From an uncultured Gilliamella sp. (GTDB lineage: Bacteria; Pseudomonadota; Gammaproteobacteria; Enterobacterales; Orbaceae), in NCBI GenBank assembly GCA_945276085.1, contig CALYPO010000002.1, positions 1-64,000 on the forward strand: DNA of 64,000 bases, in the 5' to 3' direction. Positions 1-12,113 of this stretch are shown piece after piece; position 1 is the stretch's first letter; every line of letters starts with the position of its first letter. The notes under the pieces were generated by a model. The model was not told the DNA's origin and ran no database searches. It worked only from the letters and a program-made list of their open reading frames with translations. Both the position numbers and the translations under genes were made by a program.

Positions 1-52
1 CACTCGGCTTCGAACCGAGCGGTCAGGGGTTCGAATCCCTTCGGGTGCGCCA
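1..52 (+). tRNA. tRNA-Arg (anticodon UCG), 3' part only
   Basis: The window opens inside a tRNA. Visible are the anticodon arm (stem CTCGG/CCGAG around the loop CTTCGAA, so anticodon TCG, reading CGA codons), a 5-nt variable loop, the T arm with GGTTCGAATCC, the 3' acceptor strand CGGGTGC, discriminator G and an encoded CCA. The 5' half (acceptor strand and D arm) lies outside the window. Identity rests on the anticodon loop. Confidence 0.9.
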
Positions 53-194
53 TTTCGGTTGAATCCCGGCATAATTCTAGTATACTAAGCTCACAAACTT
101 TATATCTTTTATCAATCTACTTTTTTATTTATATATGTTGTTAGCTAGATTAAAATAACGGTTCAAGTAGATAGATAGCTTTAATAAATAATAA

Positions 195-1499
<1,305 letters not shown>

Positions 1500-1521
1500 A
1501 GATAAATCAATTTAGCTTAAG

Positions 1522-1549
1522 ATAGCGCTACTAATAGCGCTATTTTTTT
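1522..1549 (+). terminator. Rho-independent terminator of serS
   Basis: Perfect 8-bp stem ATAGCGCT/AGCGCTAT (1522-1529 with 1536-1543), 6-nt loop, followed at once by a run of T. It starts 22 bases after the serS stop codon. Confidence 0.9.
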
Positions 1550-1567
1550 ATTAATTTAGGTGAAAAA

Positions 1568-2464
1568 ATGATAAAAGGTGTTGTCCTTTCAATACTTGCA
1601 TCATGTCTTTTTGGATTACTTTATTATTATCCAGTATTACTACAGCCGCTTTCGGTTGTCGATATTTTTTGCTGGCGATTATTAACGTCTTTTCCAGCAA
1701 TTATTATTCTTATCTGTTTTGAAAAACAATGGTCAGCTATTGCTGATCTATTTTTGCGAATAAAACAACGACCAGTATTACTTTTAGGATTGATAGCATC
1801 CTCATTACTTCTGACCATCCAAATGCTTATTTTTATTTGGGCACCGCTTAATGGCCATGGTTTATCTGCATCTTTGGGATATTTTTTATTACCCTTAGCG
1901 ATGGTTATTTTTGGCAAAGTTTTCTATGGAGAAACATTAACATTTTTTCAAAAAATTGCTGTCACGTTTGCCGCTATTGGTGTCTGTTTAGAAATTTACA
2001 CAACAAGCGCTTTTTCATGGGAAACAGCCGTGATAGCACTTGGTTATCCAATTTACTTTATGACAAGAAGAAAACTAAAAATAGAAGGCATATCAGGGAC
2101 CTTTTCAGATTTTTTCTTCATTTTTTTAGGTTGTCTTAGTTATTTTATTTTCAATTATAACGTACAACAAATTATTCATGATTTAACCCATTTTCATATC
2201 TTTATCCCTATGCTGGGGATAATTACCGCTATTGCCTTTGCTATGTATTTTGTTGCCAGAAGGTTACTACCTATGGGCTTATTTGGATTGCTCGGCTATG
2301 TAGAGCCGGTTTTACTAACTTGTGTTTCTTTATTATTCTTACACGAATCTATCTCATCACAGCATATTATTTCATATGGATTTATTTGGTTATCTGTTTG
2401 TGTTTTAGCGTTGGAAGGAAGTATATTTGTACTAAGAGCGATAAAGCGAAAAAGAATTCGTTAA
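1568..2464 (+). CDS. RarD-like EamA/DMT-superfamily permease
   Basis: Predicted inner-membrane permease of 298 residues made almost wholly of hydrophobic segments, about ten, as in the drug/metabolite transporter superfamily. The sequence follows E. coli RarD (chloramphenicol-sensitivity protein) rather than YdcZ or EmrE types: the stretch LIFIWAPLNGHGLSASLGYFLLPL corresponds to the conserved RarD segment with ASLGYF. The real substrate of RarD proteins is not established, so none is given here. Start ATG 1568 has AGGTGAA just upstream. A single-gene unit between two terminators, convergent with pflA. Confidence 0.82.
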   Translation: MIKGVVLSILASCLFGLLYYYPVLLQPLSVVDIFCWRLLTSFPAIIILICFEKQWSAIADLFLRIKQRPVLLLGLIASSLLLTIQMLIFIWAPLNGHGLSASLGYFLLPLAMVIFGKVFYGETLTFFQKIAVTFAAIGVCLEIYTTSAFSWETAVIALGYPIYFMTRRKLKIEGISGTFSDFFFIFLGCLSYFIFNYNVQQIIHDLTHFHIFIPMLGIITAIAFAMYFVARRLLPMGLFGLLGYVEPVLLTCVSLLFLHESISSQHIISYGFIWLSVCVLALEGSIFVLRAIKRKRIR

Positions 2465-2495
2465 TTAAACAGCCACAAATTTTGTAGCTGTTTAA
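2465..2495. terminator. Bidirectional terminator between the rarD-like gene and pflA
   Basis: Inverted repeat TTAAACAGC/GCTGTTTAA (2465-2473 with 2487-2495), with a further ACAAA/TTTGT core. It lies between two convergent genes (stops at 2464 and 2509) and ends in AT-rich sequence on both strands. Confidence 0.75.
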
Positions 2496-2508
2496 TTTAA
2501 GGATGATG

Positions 2509-3285
2509 TTACTTACTAAATGTCACGGGTTGACCATAGCTTTCTATAATAGATTGAATCCTATCAAGTGTTTCCCTTGGTGGGGCTTCAACGCCTTCCA
2601 ATTGATACTTATCACCAAACGTTTCCCATTTGTAAGCACCAAGTTTATGATAAGGTAATAACTCTACTCGTTCGATATTACTCATGCCTTGAATAAATTT
2701 ACCTAACAAATGTGCTGAGTCATCATCATCTGTCCAACCTGGAACAACAACATATCGAATCCAAGTTTTTTTATTAATTTTTTGTAAGTATTTGGCGAAC
2801 TCTAATACACGTTTATTTGATACACCAACTAACTTTTGATGTATCTCATCATTCAACTGTTTCAAATCAAGCATAACCAGATCAGTCACGTCCATTAACT
2901 CTTCTAGAGTATGATCGATCTGTCTAGCATAACCATTGGTATCTAAACAAGTATTAATGCCCTCTTTATGGCAAGCTTTAAACCACTCAGTAATAAATTC
3001 AGACTGTAATGTCGCCTCTCCACCTGATGCGGTAACCCCACCACCATTAGGCATAATAAAGCTTTTATAAGAAACTATCTCTTTCATTAACTCATCAACT
3101 GTCACTTCCTTGCCCGCTTTTAAATCCCAAGTATCGCGGTTATGACAGTATAAGCAACGCATTAAACAACCTTGAAAAAAAACAATGAAGCGAATTCCCG
3201 GTCCATCAACTGTACCGAAAGATTCAAAAGAATGGATACGACCTTTAATCGGTTGTTTTGTTGTCATAATAATATCTTGTTCCAT
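2509..3285 (-). CDS. pflA: Pyruvate formate-lyase 1-activating enzyme
   Basis: Radical SAM enzyme that installs the glycyl radical on PflB under anaerobic conditions. The 4Fe-4S cluster motif CxxxCxxC is at Cys40, Cys44 and Cys47 ([11 protein letters not shown]), followed by the SAM-binding [10 protein letters not shown] segment and [14 protein letters not shown]. Length 258 compared with 246 in E. coli. The extra residues are at the N-terminus, where a second ATG encoding Met7 (coordinate 3267) is also possible; the upstream AGAGAAC favours the first. It follows pflB on the same strand, but a terminator lies between, as in E. coli, so it probably has its own promoter within 3286-3480. Confidence 0.97.
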   Translation of the reverse strand: MEQDIIMTTKQPIKGRIHSFESFGTVDGPGIRFIVFFQGCLMRCLYCHNRDTWDLKAGKEVTVDELMKEIVSYKSFIMPNGGGVTASGGEATLQSEFITEWFKACHKEGINTCLDTNGYARQIDHTLEELMDVTDLVMLDLKQLNDEIHQKLVGVSNKRVLEFAKYLQKINKKTWIRYVVVPGWTDDDDSAHLLGKFIQGMSNIERVELLPYHKLGAYKWETFGDKYQLEGVEAPPRETLDRIQSIIESYGQPVTFSK

Positions 3286-3483
3286 AAATGTTCTCTAATA
3301 ATTACTCACATTGCTTTTATATTTATTTAAGTATTTTAACTCATATAATGTTATTTTTTACCAATTACATTAATTGAATATACTCTTATTTGTTGCAATT
3401 ATACAAAATAAATACTAACAAGTATTAAATTTATCCTATCTATTAGCAACATTTCTATAAGTGGATAACCAATAATTCAATTG

Positions 3484-3516
3484 GCAAAAAAATAGCGCCC
3501 AAATTGGACGCTATTT
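3484..3516 (-). terminator. Rho-independent terminator of pflB
   Basis: Inverted repeat AAATAGCG/CGCTATTT (3490-3497 with 3509-3516) extended by CC/GG around an AT loop. On the minus strand it is followed by seven T. It sits 25 bases past the pflB stop and separates pflB from pflA. Confidence 0.88.
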
Positions 3517-3540
3517 AATGCAAATCATCAATTAACTAAA

Positions 3541-5823
3541 TTACATTGATTGTGTAAAAGTACGTGAAATTACGTCTTTTTGTTGCTCTTTAGTTAATGA
3601 ATTGAAACGCACTGCATATCCAGAAACACGAATAGTTAATTGTGGATATTTTTCAGGATGATCCATCGCATCTAATAATGTTTCACGGTTAAGTACGTTC
3701 ACATTAAGATGTTGACCGCCTTCAATAGTTGCTTCATGGTGGAAGTAACCATCCATTAAGCCTGCTAAGTTACGTTTACGTGCACTATCATCTTTACCTA
3801 ACGCATTTGGAACGATAGAGAAAGTATACGAAATACCATCTTTAGCATAAGCAAATGGAAGTTTAGCAACAGATGTTAATGAAGCAACCGCACCTTTTTG
3901 GTCACGACCGTGCATTGGGTTAGCACCTGGACCAAATGGAGCACCAGCACGACGACCATCAGGTGTATTACCAGTTTTCTTACCATAAACAACGTTAGAA
4001 GTAATAGTTAACACTGATTGTGTAGGAATTGCATTACGATAAGTTTTAAGTTTTTGAATTTTCTTCATGAAACGTTCAACTAAATCAACTGCGATATCAT
4101 CTACACGTGGATCATTGTTACCAAATTGAGGGTATTCACCTTCGATTTCAAAGTCCACAGCAAGACCATCTTCATCACGAATCGTTTTAACTTTCGCATA
4201 TTTAATCGCAGACAGTGAGTCAGCAGCAACAGATAGACCTGCAATACCACATGCCATAGTACGAATAATATCACGATCGTGTAATGCCATTAATGATGCT
4301 TCATAGCTATATTTGTCGTGCATATAGTGAATAGCATTTAATGCAGTTACATATTGTTTTGCTAACCAATCCATAAAGTGGTCTAAACGAGCAAAAACTT
4401 TATCGAAATCAAGATATTCGTCAGTAATTGGCGCTTCTTTTGGACCTACTTGCATTTTAAGTTTCTCATCCACACCACCATTGATTGCGTATAGAAGAGT
4501 TTTAGCAAGGTTTGCACGTGCACCAAAGAACTGCATTTGTTTACCAACGATCATTGGGCTTACACAACATGCGATAGCATAGTCATCGTTGTTAAAGTCA
4601 GGGCGCATTAAGTCATCATTTTCATATTGTAATGATGAAGTATCAATAGATACTTTTGATGCAAACTCTTTAAATCCACTTGGTAATTGTTCAGACCAAA
4701 GAATTGTCATGTTTGGTTCTGGTGATGGGCCCATAGTGTAAAGTGTATTTAAGAAACGGAACGAAGTTTTAGTCACTAAAGTACGACCATCTACACCCAT
4801 ACCAGCGATAGATTCAGTTGCCCAAATTGGGTCACCAGAGAATAATTCATCATATTCAGGCGTACGTAAGAATCGAACCATACGTAATTTCATAACGAAA
4901 TGGTCAACAATTTCTTGCGCGTCTTTTTCAGTGATTAAGCCGGCTTCAAGGTCACGTTGGAAATAGATATCAAAGAATGTAGAAGTACGACCAAGAGACA
5001 TCGCAGCACCATTTTGTGATTTAACTGCTGCTAAATAACCAAAGTAAGTCCATTGTACCGCTTCTTGAGCTGTTTTAGCTGGCCCAGAAATATCGTAACC
5101 ATATTTAGCGGCCATTTCTTTAATTTGACCAAGTGCACGATGTTGCTCTGCAATTTCTTCACGACGTTGCATAGTCATTGCTAAGTCAACACCATTTTCA
5201 AAATCAGCTTGTAATGAGTTAAACTGTGCAAATTTGTCTTGCATTAAGTAGTCAATACCGTAAAGTGCAACACGACGGTAATCCCCAATGATACGACCAC
5301 GACCATAAGCATCTGGAAGACCAGTGATAACACCTGATTTACGACAACGTAAGATATCTGGGGTATAAATATCAAAAACACCTTGGTTATGAGTTTTACG
5401 ATATTCAGTAAAGATTTTTTTGACTAAAGGATCAAGTGTACGGTTATAAGCCTTACATGAATTCTCGATCATTTTAATCCCACCAAATGGGATAATTGCA
5501 CGTTTTAATGGTTTTTCAGTTTGTAAACCAACAATCTTTTCTAAATCTTTTTCAATATAACCTGCGTCATGAGCAGTAATTGTCGAAATAACACTTGTAT
5601 CAAAATCCACAGGGGCATGGGTAGCATTTTCAATTTTAATGCCTTCCATTACTTTATCCCATAACTTAGTTGTCGCATCTGTTGCGCCAGCTAAGAAAGA
5701 CTCATCACCCTCATATGGCGTGTAGTTCTTTTGGATAAAATCGCGGACATTAACATTATTTTGCCAATCACCATCTTTAAATCCTTTCCAAGCGACTGCT
5801 TGTACTTCGTTTAAATTACTCAT
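3541..5823 (-). CDS. pflB: Formate C-acetyltransferase (pyruvate formate-lyase)
   Basis: Cytosolic glycyl-radical enzyme that converts pyruvate and CoA to acetyl-CoA and formate during anaerobic growth. It has exactly 760 residues, like E. coli PflB, and is nearly colinear with it. The catalytic cysteine pair lies in IACCVSPM and the radical glycine is Gly735 counting Met (Gly734 in E. coli numbering), in RVSGYAVRF near the C-terminus. A strong AGGTG lies before the ATG at 5823. It follows focA by 69 bases on the same strand, the conserved focA-pflB pair, with its activase pflA just beyond. Confidence 0.99.
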   Translation of the reverse strand: MSNLNEVQAVAWKGFKDGDWQNNVNVRDFIQKNYTPYEGDESFLAGATDATTKLWDKVMEGIKIENATHAPVDFDTSVISTITAHDAGYIEKDLEKIVGLQTEKPLKRAIIPFGGIKMIENSCKAYNRTLDPLVKKIFTEYRKTHNQGVFDIYTPDILRCRKSGVITGLPDAYGRGRIIGDYRRVALYGIDYLMQDKFAQFNSLQADFENGVDLAMTMQRREEIAEQHRALGQIKEMAAKYGYDISGPAKTAQEAVQWTYFGYLAAVKSQNGAAMSLGRTSTFFDIYFQRDLEAGLITEKDAQEIVDHFVMKLRMVRFLRTPEYDELFSGDPIWATESIAGMGVDGRTLVTKTSFRFLNTLYTMGPSPEPNMTILWSEQLPSGFKEFASKVSIDTSSLQYENDDLMRPDFNNDDYAIACCVSPMIVGKQMQFFGARANLAKTLLYAINGGVDEKLKMQVGPKEAPITDEYLDFDKVFARLDHFMDWLAKQYVTALNAIHYMHDKYSYEASLMALHDRDIIRTMACGIAGLSVAADSLSAIKYAKVKTIRDEDGLAVDFEIEGEYPQFGNNDPRVDDIAVDLVERFMKKIQKLKTYRNAIPTQSVLTITSNVVYGKKTGNTPDGRRAGAPFGPGANPMHGRDQKGAVASLTSVAKLPFAYAKDGISYTFSIVPNALGKDDSARKRNLAGLMDGYFHHEATIEGGQHLNVNVLNRETLLDAMDHPEKYPQLTIRVSGYAVRFNSLTKEQQKDVISRTFTQSM

Positions 5824-5892
5824 AGTTTTTCACCTCAGGTTTACAAAAATAGTTATTTACCGCTCATATAAATGAGGGTAAATATTTTAAAA

Positions 5893-6741
5893 TCAATGTG
5901 GCTTACGTAAATATAAAGCCCAATAAGGTAGCGCAACAGCTAATCCACCTAAAATATTCCCGATTGTTACCGGGATTAAATTATTTATAATAAAATGCTC
6001 AACGGTTAATTCTTTAAATGCATCTGCCGACAATCCAACAGCAGACCAAAATTCCGGTGAAGCAAAATTTTTAATTACAATTCCCATAGGAATCATAAAC
6101 ATATTTGCAATACTATGTTCAAATCCACTTGCCACAAACATAGCAACAGGTAATACCATAACTAACATCTTGTCGAGTAAACTGCGACCAGCATAACTCA
6201 TCCAAGCAGCCAAACATACCATTAAATTAGCCAGTAAACCTAAAAATACTGCTTCAATAAAAGTATGGTGCAATTTATGATCTGCGGTTTGTAAAACGTT
6301 TAAACCCCACAAGCCATTAGCTACCATATATTGACCTGAAAGCCAAATAACTGCTACAAACAGTATAGCACCAATAAAGTTACCAATATAGACAAAAATC
6401 CAATTGCGTAGCATTTTTAGCCAACTCACTTTGTGAGTCATTTTAGGTAAAATAGTTAATACTGTTGAAGTAAAAAGATCTGCACCGCAGCAAACAACTA
6501 GCATTAATCCTAATGAAAAGCAGATACCACCGACTAATTTTGCTAAACCAAAAGCAACGCTAGCGGTTCCAGTTGTCACAGTGATATAAAATACAAATGC
6601 AATAGAAATAAAAACACCTGCAATAATGGCAGAAAGAAGCGTGCTACAAGGGTGTTTATTTACTTTGTAATTGCCGATGTCTTCAGCGATTTGGGTCATT
6701 TGCGCGGGGGAAAACGAATCCACGAGTTTATCTGTACTCAA
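5893..6741 (-). CDS. focA: Formate channel FocA
   Basis: Inner-membrane pentameric formate/nitrite transporter family channel that exports, and at low pH re-imports, the formate made by PflB. The 282 residues carry six membrane segments. Signatures include GGICFSLGL, CGADLFTST in the omega-loop region (with the conserved Thr) and GFEHSIANMFMIP, which holds the pore histidine equivalent to E. coli His209. The first gene of the focA-pflB unit, preceded by a long AT-rich control region. Confidence 0.98.
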   Translation of the reverse strand: MSTDKLVDSFSPAQMTQIAEDIGNYKVNKHPCSTLLSAIIAGVFISIAFVFYITVTTGTASVAFGLAKLVGGICFSLGLMLVVCCGADLFTSTVLTILPKMTHKVSWLKMLRNWIFVYIGNFIGAILFVAVIWLSGQYMVANGLWGLNVLQTADHKLHHTFIEAVFLGLLANLMVCLAAWMSYAGRSLLDKMLVMVLPVAMFVASGFEHSIANMFMIPMGIVIKNFASPEFWSAVGLSADAFKELTVEHFIINNLIPVTIGNILGGLAVALPYWALYLRKPH

Positions 6742-7115
6742 ACTAACATCCTCAAAAAAACTAGGGTTTTATGAGAGCCATAGTATACTCAAAATTTGAA
6801 GCAGATCACGTTTTTTTTATTAAAAAATTTTATAACAAAAAATCATTATTTGTTAAAGAAATTACTTTTACTATAAAAAATTCATCTAAGGTTATCCAAA
6901 AAAATTTAAAATATCTAATTAATTAAATTCATTTTTTTAGCATCAATATAAATATTTTTATAAGATAAACTGTTATAATACCGTTTAAAATTTTTAAAAT
7001 AATCGATAGATTCACGTCCAAACTATCTTTACAAATTTGTTGTGATTGTTTGAAATATATCGTTTTCGCTTCATTACTAATTCTGCAAATGAAGCGTTTT
7101 CACTCTACTAGTCGT
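6742..7115. other. Gene-free control region upstream of focA
   Basis: 374 bases without a credible reading frame, between the focA start and the mltC end (both minus strand). It is very AT-rich. It contains an FNR/CRP-like palindrome with a TATACT hexamer next to focA (6782-6809). Near mltC it contains an inverted repeat CGCTTCAT/ATGAAGCG (7067-7074 with 7089-7096) that lacks a T run on the minus strand and is at best a weak mltC terminator. Nothing else was recognised. Confidence 0.6.
6796..6809 (-). promoter_or_regulatory. FNR- or CRP-like site upstream of focA
   Basis: The plus strand reads TTGAA-GCAG-ATCAC, one mismatch per half from the FNR consensus TTGAT-N4-ATCAA. On the minus strand it also reads CGTGA-N6-TCAAA, close to a CRP site. 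A TATACT hexamer lies downstream at 6787-6782, so the site would be centred near -28, closer than a class II activator site at -41.5. Oxygen control of focA-pflB by FNR is known in E. coli; the site here is only a candidate. Confidence 0.4.
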
Positions 7116-8186
7116 TTATTTATTATCTAAAATTCGACTCACTTTTATTAAGTAATTTCGGGATTCTTGAGAAACGTGCGAAGTCACTAATTTTCGATAA
7201 ACTTGCTGTGGAGTCATAGAATTAATAATGTTAATGGCTTCGTTACGGTCATTAGAAAACGTACGCAATACACTTCCTGCTCCACCATTATAAGAAGTAA
7301 TCATGGCATATCTTAAAGAAATTGGGTTATTAATGCCTGCTAAATATTTAGTCTTTAATAAAGATAGATAGGCTGTGCCCATATCAACATTATTACGAGG
7401 ATCGAGCAAAAACTTACGGCTCGGTTCGCCTGACTTACCTTTTAATTTAAAAATGTCACGACCTGCTGTATGTTGCTGAACTTGCATAAGACCTAATGCG
7501 TCGGTTCGACTTACTGCGTACGGGTTAAATGCCGATTCAACTTCCATAATCGCTAAAATTAATCGTTCATCAATAAAATAACGATTCGAAGCCTCAGTTA
7601 CAAGTGGTAAGAACTTTTTAGCACGTTGATTAATGTGGTTAGGCACAAGTTTGATTTCAACATAAGTAATTAAATGAGAACCAGATTTACGCTGTTTTAA
7701 ATTATTCGCTAACACATAATCAGCAAAACTATTAGCTCGTGCACTCCAACGAATGGGCTGGCGTTCTTGGTCAAGAACTTGGTTATATAAAAAAGGTTCT
7801 TTTGATAAATCCTGGCTAATTTTATCTTTACGTATAATATCAACAGGTTCAGGCATTAATAGTGTTGAAACGATAGCTTCTTTCAAATTGTCGAGAGGAG
7901 AACTGGATAACGTCTCAATGGTAATGACACCAGAAACAAAATTAATATGCACTCGAGTTTGTAAATTATCCTCGTATTGCACATAATCTTTAGGGCCTGC
8001 TATAAGTACCTCTTTAGGCCCCCATATTTGTTCAATATTATTTGCATATTGACCAATTAAAATATTAAAAGCATTGGTATCTTTTACATAATAATCTTCG
8101 TCAATTTTATTGGAATTTTTACTAGGACAACCACTTAAAAGGCTCACTGTCACAAATAATGAAATAATTTTTATTTTGTTTTTCAT
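7116..8186 (-). CDS. mltC: Membrane-bound lytic murein transglycosylase C
   Basis: Outer-membrane lipoprotein that cleaves the MurNAc-GlcNAc bond of peptidoglycan to give 1,6-anhydromuropeptides. Type II signal peptide with lipobox LLSGC, lipidated Cys at about residue 19-20. An MltC-type N-terminal domain is followed by the SLT catalytic domain: the acid Glu sits in ILAIMEVESAFNPYAVS, followed by ALGLMQV and later ITSYNGGAGSV. Length 356, close to E. coli MltC. It begins 8 bases after the yggX stop, the conserved yggX-mltC pair. Confidence 0.96.
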   Translation of the reverse strand: MKNKIKIISLFVTVSLLSGCPSKNSNKIDEDYYVKDTNAFNILIGQYANNIEQIWGPKEVLIAGPKDYVQYEDNLQTRVHINFVSGVITIETLSSSPLDNLKEAIVSTLLMPEPVDIIRKDKISQDLSKEPFLYNQVLDQERQPIRWSARANSFADYVLANNLKQRKSGSHLITYVEIKLVPNHINQRAKKFLPLVTEASNRYFIDERLILAIMEVESAFNPYAVSRTDALGLMQVQQHTAGRDIFKLKGKSGEPSRKFLLDPRNNVDMGTAYLSLLKTKYLAGINNPISLRYAMITSYNGGAGSVLRTFSNDRNEAINIINSMTPQQVYRKLVTSHVSQESRNYLIKVSRILDNK

Positions 8187-8194
8187 TTGAGTTC

Positions 8195-8464
8195 TCAGTT
8201 TTTAGGTTTGTATCCGTCAATGACAATATCTTCACCTTCAAATAAAAATTTTACCATCTCACTTTCGATTTTTTTACGGTGTTCAGGATTCATCATATTA
8301 TATTTGTTTTCATTAATTAACATAGTCTGTTTTTTTAGCCATTCTTGCCAAGCACTTTTAGAGATTTCATTATAAATTCGTTTACCTAGTTCACCTGGAT
8401 ACAGTTGAAAGTCTAAACCTTCTGCGTCTTTTTTTAAATAATGACAATAAATAACACGGCTCAT
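8195..8464 (-). CDS. yggX: Fe(II)-trafficking protein YggX
   Basis: Small cytosolic protein of 89 residues linked to iron handling and protection of Fe-S clusters from oxidative damage. Signatures: N-terminal [19 protein letters not shown] with the family Cys, then [15 protein letters not shown] and [26 protein letters not shown] lies before the ATG. It is the first gene of the yggX-mltC unit. In E. coli mutY precedes it; here the upstream neighbour is the divergent argD instead. Confidence 0.96.
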   Translation of the reverse strand: MSRVIYCHYLKKDAEGLDFQLYPGELGKRIYNEISKSAWQEWLKKQTMLINENKYNMMNPEHRKKIESEMVKFLFEGEDIVIDGYKPKN

Positions 8465-8578
8465 CTTAGTTCCTATTGAGAGACAATTATCATTTGGCTA
8501 ACGATTATACCCGAAAATGGTACGATAAAAACAATAAAATTGTTGCCTTAATCAATTTCGTTTACATGCTTTAAAAAG

Positions 8579-8613
8579 TGAATTTTAATTCAAATATAAT
8601 GAATAATTATTTA
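8579..8613 (+). promoter_or_regulatory. Tandem ARG boxes (ArgR operator) of argD
   Basis: Box 1, TGAATTTTAATTCA (8579-8592), matches the core ARG-box consensus TGAAT-WWWW-ATTCA at every position. Box 2, TGAATAATTATTTA (8600-8613), has one mismatch. Their centres are 21 bp apart, the spacing of paired 18-bp ARG boxes with a 3-bp gap that a single ArgR hexamer binds. A TATAAT hexamer (8595-8600) lies between them, so bound ArgR-arginine would block the promoter. Confidence 0.88.
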
Positions 8614-8658
8614 CTTTACTAAACATTTAAATCACATAAAATAGATGTAACAATTTAG

Positions 8659-9891
<1,233 letters not shown>

Positions 9892-9905
9892 GTTTTTCTA
9901 TACAG

Positions 9906-9936
9906 TAACGGCATTTTAATCAATTAGGTGCCGTTA
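9906..9936 (+). repeat. Inverted repeat between argD and engB
   Basis: Stem TAACGGCA/TGCCGTTA (9906-9913 with 9929-9936) around a 15-nt loop, right after argD. No T run follows on either strand, so it is not a canonical terminator; it may protect the argD mRNA end or act as a weak terminator. Confidence 0.55.
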
Positions 9937-9959
9937 ATGCACTTAAAGGATACTTTGTT

Positions 9960-10571
9960 ATGACCGATATTCGCCCTTTAAATTACGCAAAAACACACTT
10001 TATTTTAAGTGCGCCAGATATATCACACCTACCAAGTGATAGTGGCGTTGAAGTTGCTTTTGCCGGTAGATCTAACGCAGGTAAATCCAGTGCGCTCAAC
10101 ACGCTAACTAATCAAAAAACGTTAGCCAGAACCAGTAAAACACCAGGCAGAACCCAATTAATTAATCTTTTTGAAGTAGAAGAAAATTGTCGTTTGGTCG
10201 ATTTACCAGGCTATGGTTATGCACAAGTGCCTGAAGCAATAAAACGAAAATGGCAAAAATCACTGGGTGAATATCTACAAAAACGAGAAAGCCTAAAAGG
10301 GTTAGTCATACTGATGGATATCAGACATCCACTCAAAGATCTCGATCAACAGATGATTGATTGGGCTGTATCGGTTGAAATTCCGGTGATGTTATTGCTA
10401 ACTAAAGCCGATAAGCTTGCGTCTGGCGCGTTAAAAAAACAAGTCAATATGGTTAAAGAGGCAATCCTACCTTTTCAAGGTGATATTACTGTTGCGCCTT
10501 TTTCATCACCTAAACGAATTGGATTAGATGCATTAAAGCAAAAACTAGATCAATGGTTTAATCAACAGTAA
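9960..10571 (+). CDS. engB: Ribosome biogenesis GTPase EngB (YihA/YsxC)
   Basis: Essential TRAFAC GTPase that acts in late assembly of the large ribosomal subunit and is linked to division in E. coli. 203 residues. Walker A/G1 is GRSNAGKS at residues 36-43, G2 lies in the [10 protein letters not shown] segment, G3 is DLPGYGYA and G4 is TKADK. AAAGGA precedes the ATG by about 9 bases. Its stop codon is followed within 13 bases by srkA, so the two are likely co-transcribed. Confidence 0.97.
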   Translation: MTDIRPLNYAKTHFILSAPDISHLPSDSGVEVAFAGRSNAGKSSALNTLTNQKTLARTSKTPGRTQLINLFEVEENCRLVDLPGYGYAQVPEAIKRKWQKSLGEYLQKRESLKGLVILMDIRHPLKDLDQQMIDWAVSVEIPVMLLLTKADKLASGALKKQVNMVKEAILPFQGDITVAPFSSPKRIGLDALKQKLDQWFNQQ

Positions 10572-10583
10572 GGAAACCATTTG

Positions 10584-11570
10584 ATGAGTCAATTAGATTT
10601 TTCATTTCAATCATTATCACCGGAATTGATCATCGATAGTTTGGCAACTATTGGTATTGAGGTTGACTCAGGCTTAACAGCACTCAATAGTTACGAAAAT
10701 CGCGTCTACCAATTTATGGATGAACAACGTGCTCGCTATGTAGTAAAGTTTTATCGACCCAATCGTTGGAATCGGCAGCAGATCCTTGAAGAGCATGAAT
10801 TTACTAAGCAACTAGTTGACGCAGAAATTCCAGCTATTGCACCATTAACACTCAATGGCTGTACATTACATGAAAATCAGAACTATTTGTTTGCTGTTTT
10901 TCCTAGCGTGGGTGGTCGGCAATATGAACTGGATAATATTAACCAAATGGAATCGGTTGCCACCTTACTTGCACGGATTCATCAAATTGGCGCAAAACAA
11001 CGGTTTTTACATCGTCCAACTATCGGATTAGACGAGTATTTATATCACCCGAAAGAAATCCTATTATCAAGTAATTTAGTCCCCAATAAAGTACGATTAG
11101 AACTTAATGAAACGTTGTCTACATTAACCCAAACCATCGAACAGCATTGGCATAACGATTGGCAACCTATTCGTATTCACGCCGATTGTCATCCTGGTAA
11201 TATTTTATGGCGTGATAATGCTATGTTTGTTGATTTTGATGATGCGCGAAACGGACCAGCAATTCAAGATATGTGGATGCTACTTTATGGAACCACGCAA
11301 GAACAACGGCTACAATTAGATACCTTAGTTGAAATCTATCAAGAATTTTATAATTTCGACACTGCACAGCTTAAATTAATCGAGCCATTAAGAGCAATGC
11401 GTATGGTGCATCATCTAGCTTGGATTATAATGCGATGGCAAGATCCCGCTTTTCCACCCGCGTTTACATGGATAACAGATGAGGATTTTTGGCATCAACA
11501 ATTAGCAACATTTAGACAGCAAATTACTGCTATCCAATCACCCGCAATTCAATTGCTATCGGTTAGATAA
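10584..11570 (+). CDS. srkA: Stress response kinase A (SrkA/YihE)
   Basis: Ser/Thr kinase of the aminoglycoside-phosphotransferase fold, known in E. coli to counter MazEF-linked death under envelope and oxidative stress. The catalytic loop is HADCHPGNILW and the metal motif VDFDDARNGPAIQD; the N-terminal ALNSYENRVYQF is typical. Start taken at ATG 10584, 7 bases after AGGAAA; a TTG directly before it (10581) is less likely. 328 residues, the usual length. In E. coli dsbA follows; here yhbQ on the other strand does. Confidence 0.95.
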   Translation: MSQLDFSFQSLSPELIIDSLATIGIEVDSGLTALNSYENRVYQFMDEQRARYVVKFYRPNRWNRQQILEEHEFTKQLVDAEIPAIAPLTLNGCTLHENQNYLFAVFPSVGGRQYELDNINQMESVATLLARIHQIGAKQRFLHRPTIGLDEYLYHPKEILLSSNLVPNKVRLELNETLSTLTQTIEQHWHNDWQPIRIHADCHPGNILWRDNAMFVDFDDARNGPAIQDMWMLLYGTTQEQRLQLDTLVEIYQEFYNFDTAQLKLIEPLRAMRMVHHLAWIIMRWQDPAFPPAFTWITDEDFWHQQLATFRQQITAIQSPAIQLLSVR

Positions 11571-11631
11571 ATAAATTAGGTAAATAAAATAGACAAACTA
11601 AAATTAAAAAACAGCTAGTGTAACTGTAATG

Positions 11632-11928
11632 TTAAAGTCCTAACTTCTCTAATAACACCTCTAAACTAGGCTGAAGTTGAACTAATTGTTCTTTTTTGGG
11701 TTTGGAAAGTTGTTTAATACGATACTCAAGCCTTAAAGCCGTTGATCTATCACCTACACAAACTTGATACACAATGGCAAGCGCTTGATGACCTTTTAAA
11801 TACTTTGCGCCCTTACCTATTTGGTGTTGATGTAAACGTCGGCTCGTATCGGTTGTGATACCGGTATACAATGATTGTTTAGCGGTTCTAATAATATATA
11901 AAAACCACATAATTGATTTACTATTCAT
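11632..11928 (-). CDS. yhbQ: GIY-YIG nuclease-family protein YhbQ
   Basis: Small protein of 98 residues consisting of one GIY-YIG domain (UPF0213). The motif halves are WFLYIIRT and LYTGIT, followed by the conserved Arg in DTSRRLHQH and the catalytic-type Glu in [11 protein letters not shown]. coli YhbQ has been reported to show nuclease activity, but the cellular role is uncertain. The first six residues (MNSKSI) may be dispensable, since Met7 lies close to the usual N-terminus. GAGATAACT lies before the first ATG. It is monocistronic. Confidence 0.9.
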   Translation of the reverse strand: MNSKSIMWFLYIIRTAKQSLYTGITTDTSRRLHQHQIGKGAKYLKGHQALAIVYQVCVGDRSTALRLEYRIKQLSKPKKEQLVQLQPSLEVLLEKLGL

Positions 11929-12113
11929 AGTTATCTCAACGTGATAAATTTATTTATCTTTTATAGTTTATCATTATTAATTCATTATATGCATGTGCCT
12001 ATTTGCGTGAATTTTGTTAGAATAGGCACTTAGGTAAGATTACTACTTCTTTTACTTTATTTAACTTACTGTTCTAGATAGTCCCCATGTTATATATTTT
12101 GAGGCGTTAAAAT

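Noticed and set aside
7067..7096. Inverted repeat CGCTTCAT/ATGAAGCG as mltC terminator
   Set aside because: Correct place but 14-nt loop and no T run on the minus strand; the T run is on the plus strand where no gene precedes it. Kept only as a note.
8187..8375. 62-codon plus-strand frame over yggX
   Set aside because: Shadow of yggX, which is a clear conserved gene on the minus strand.
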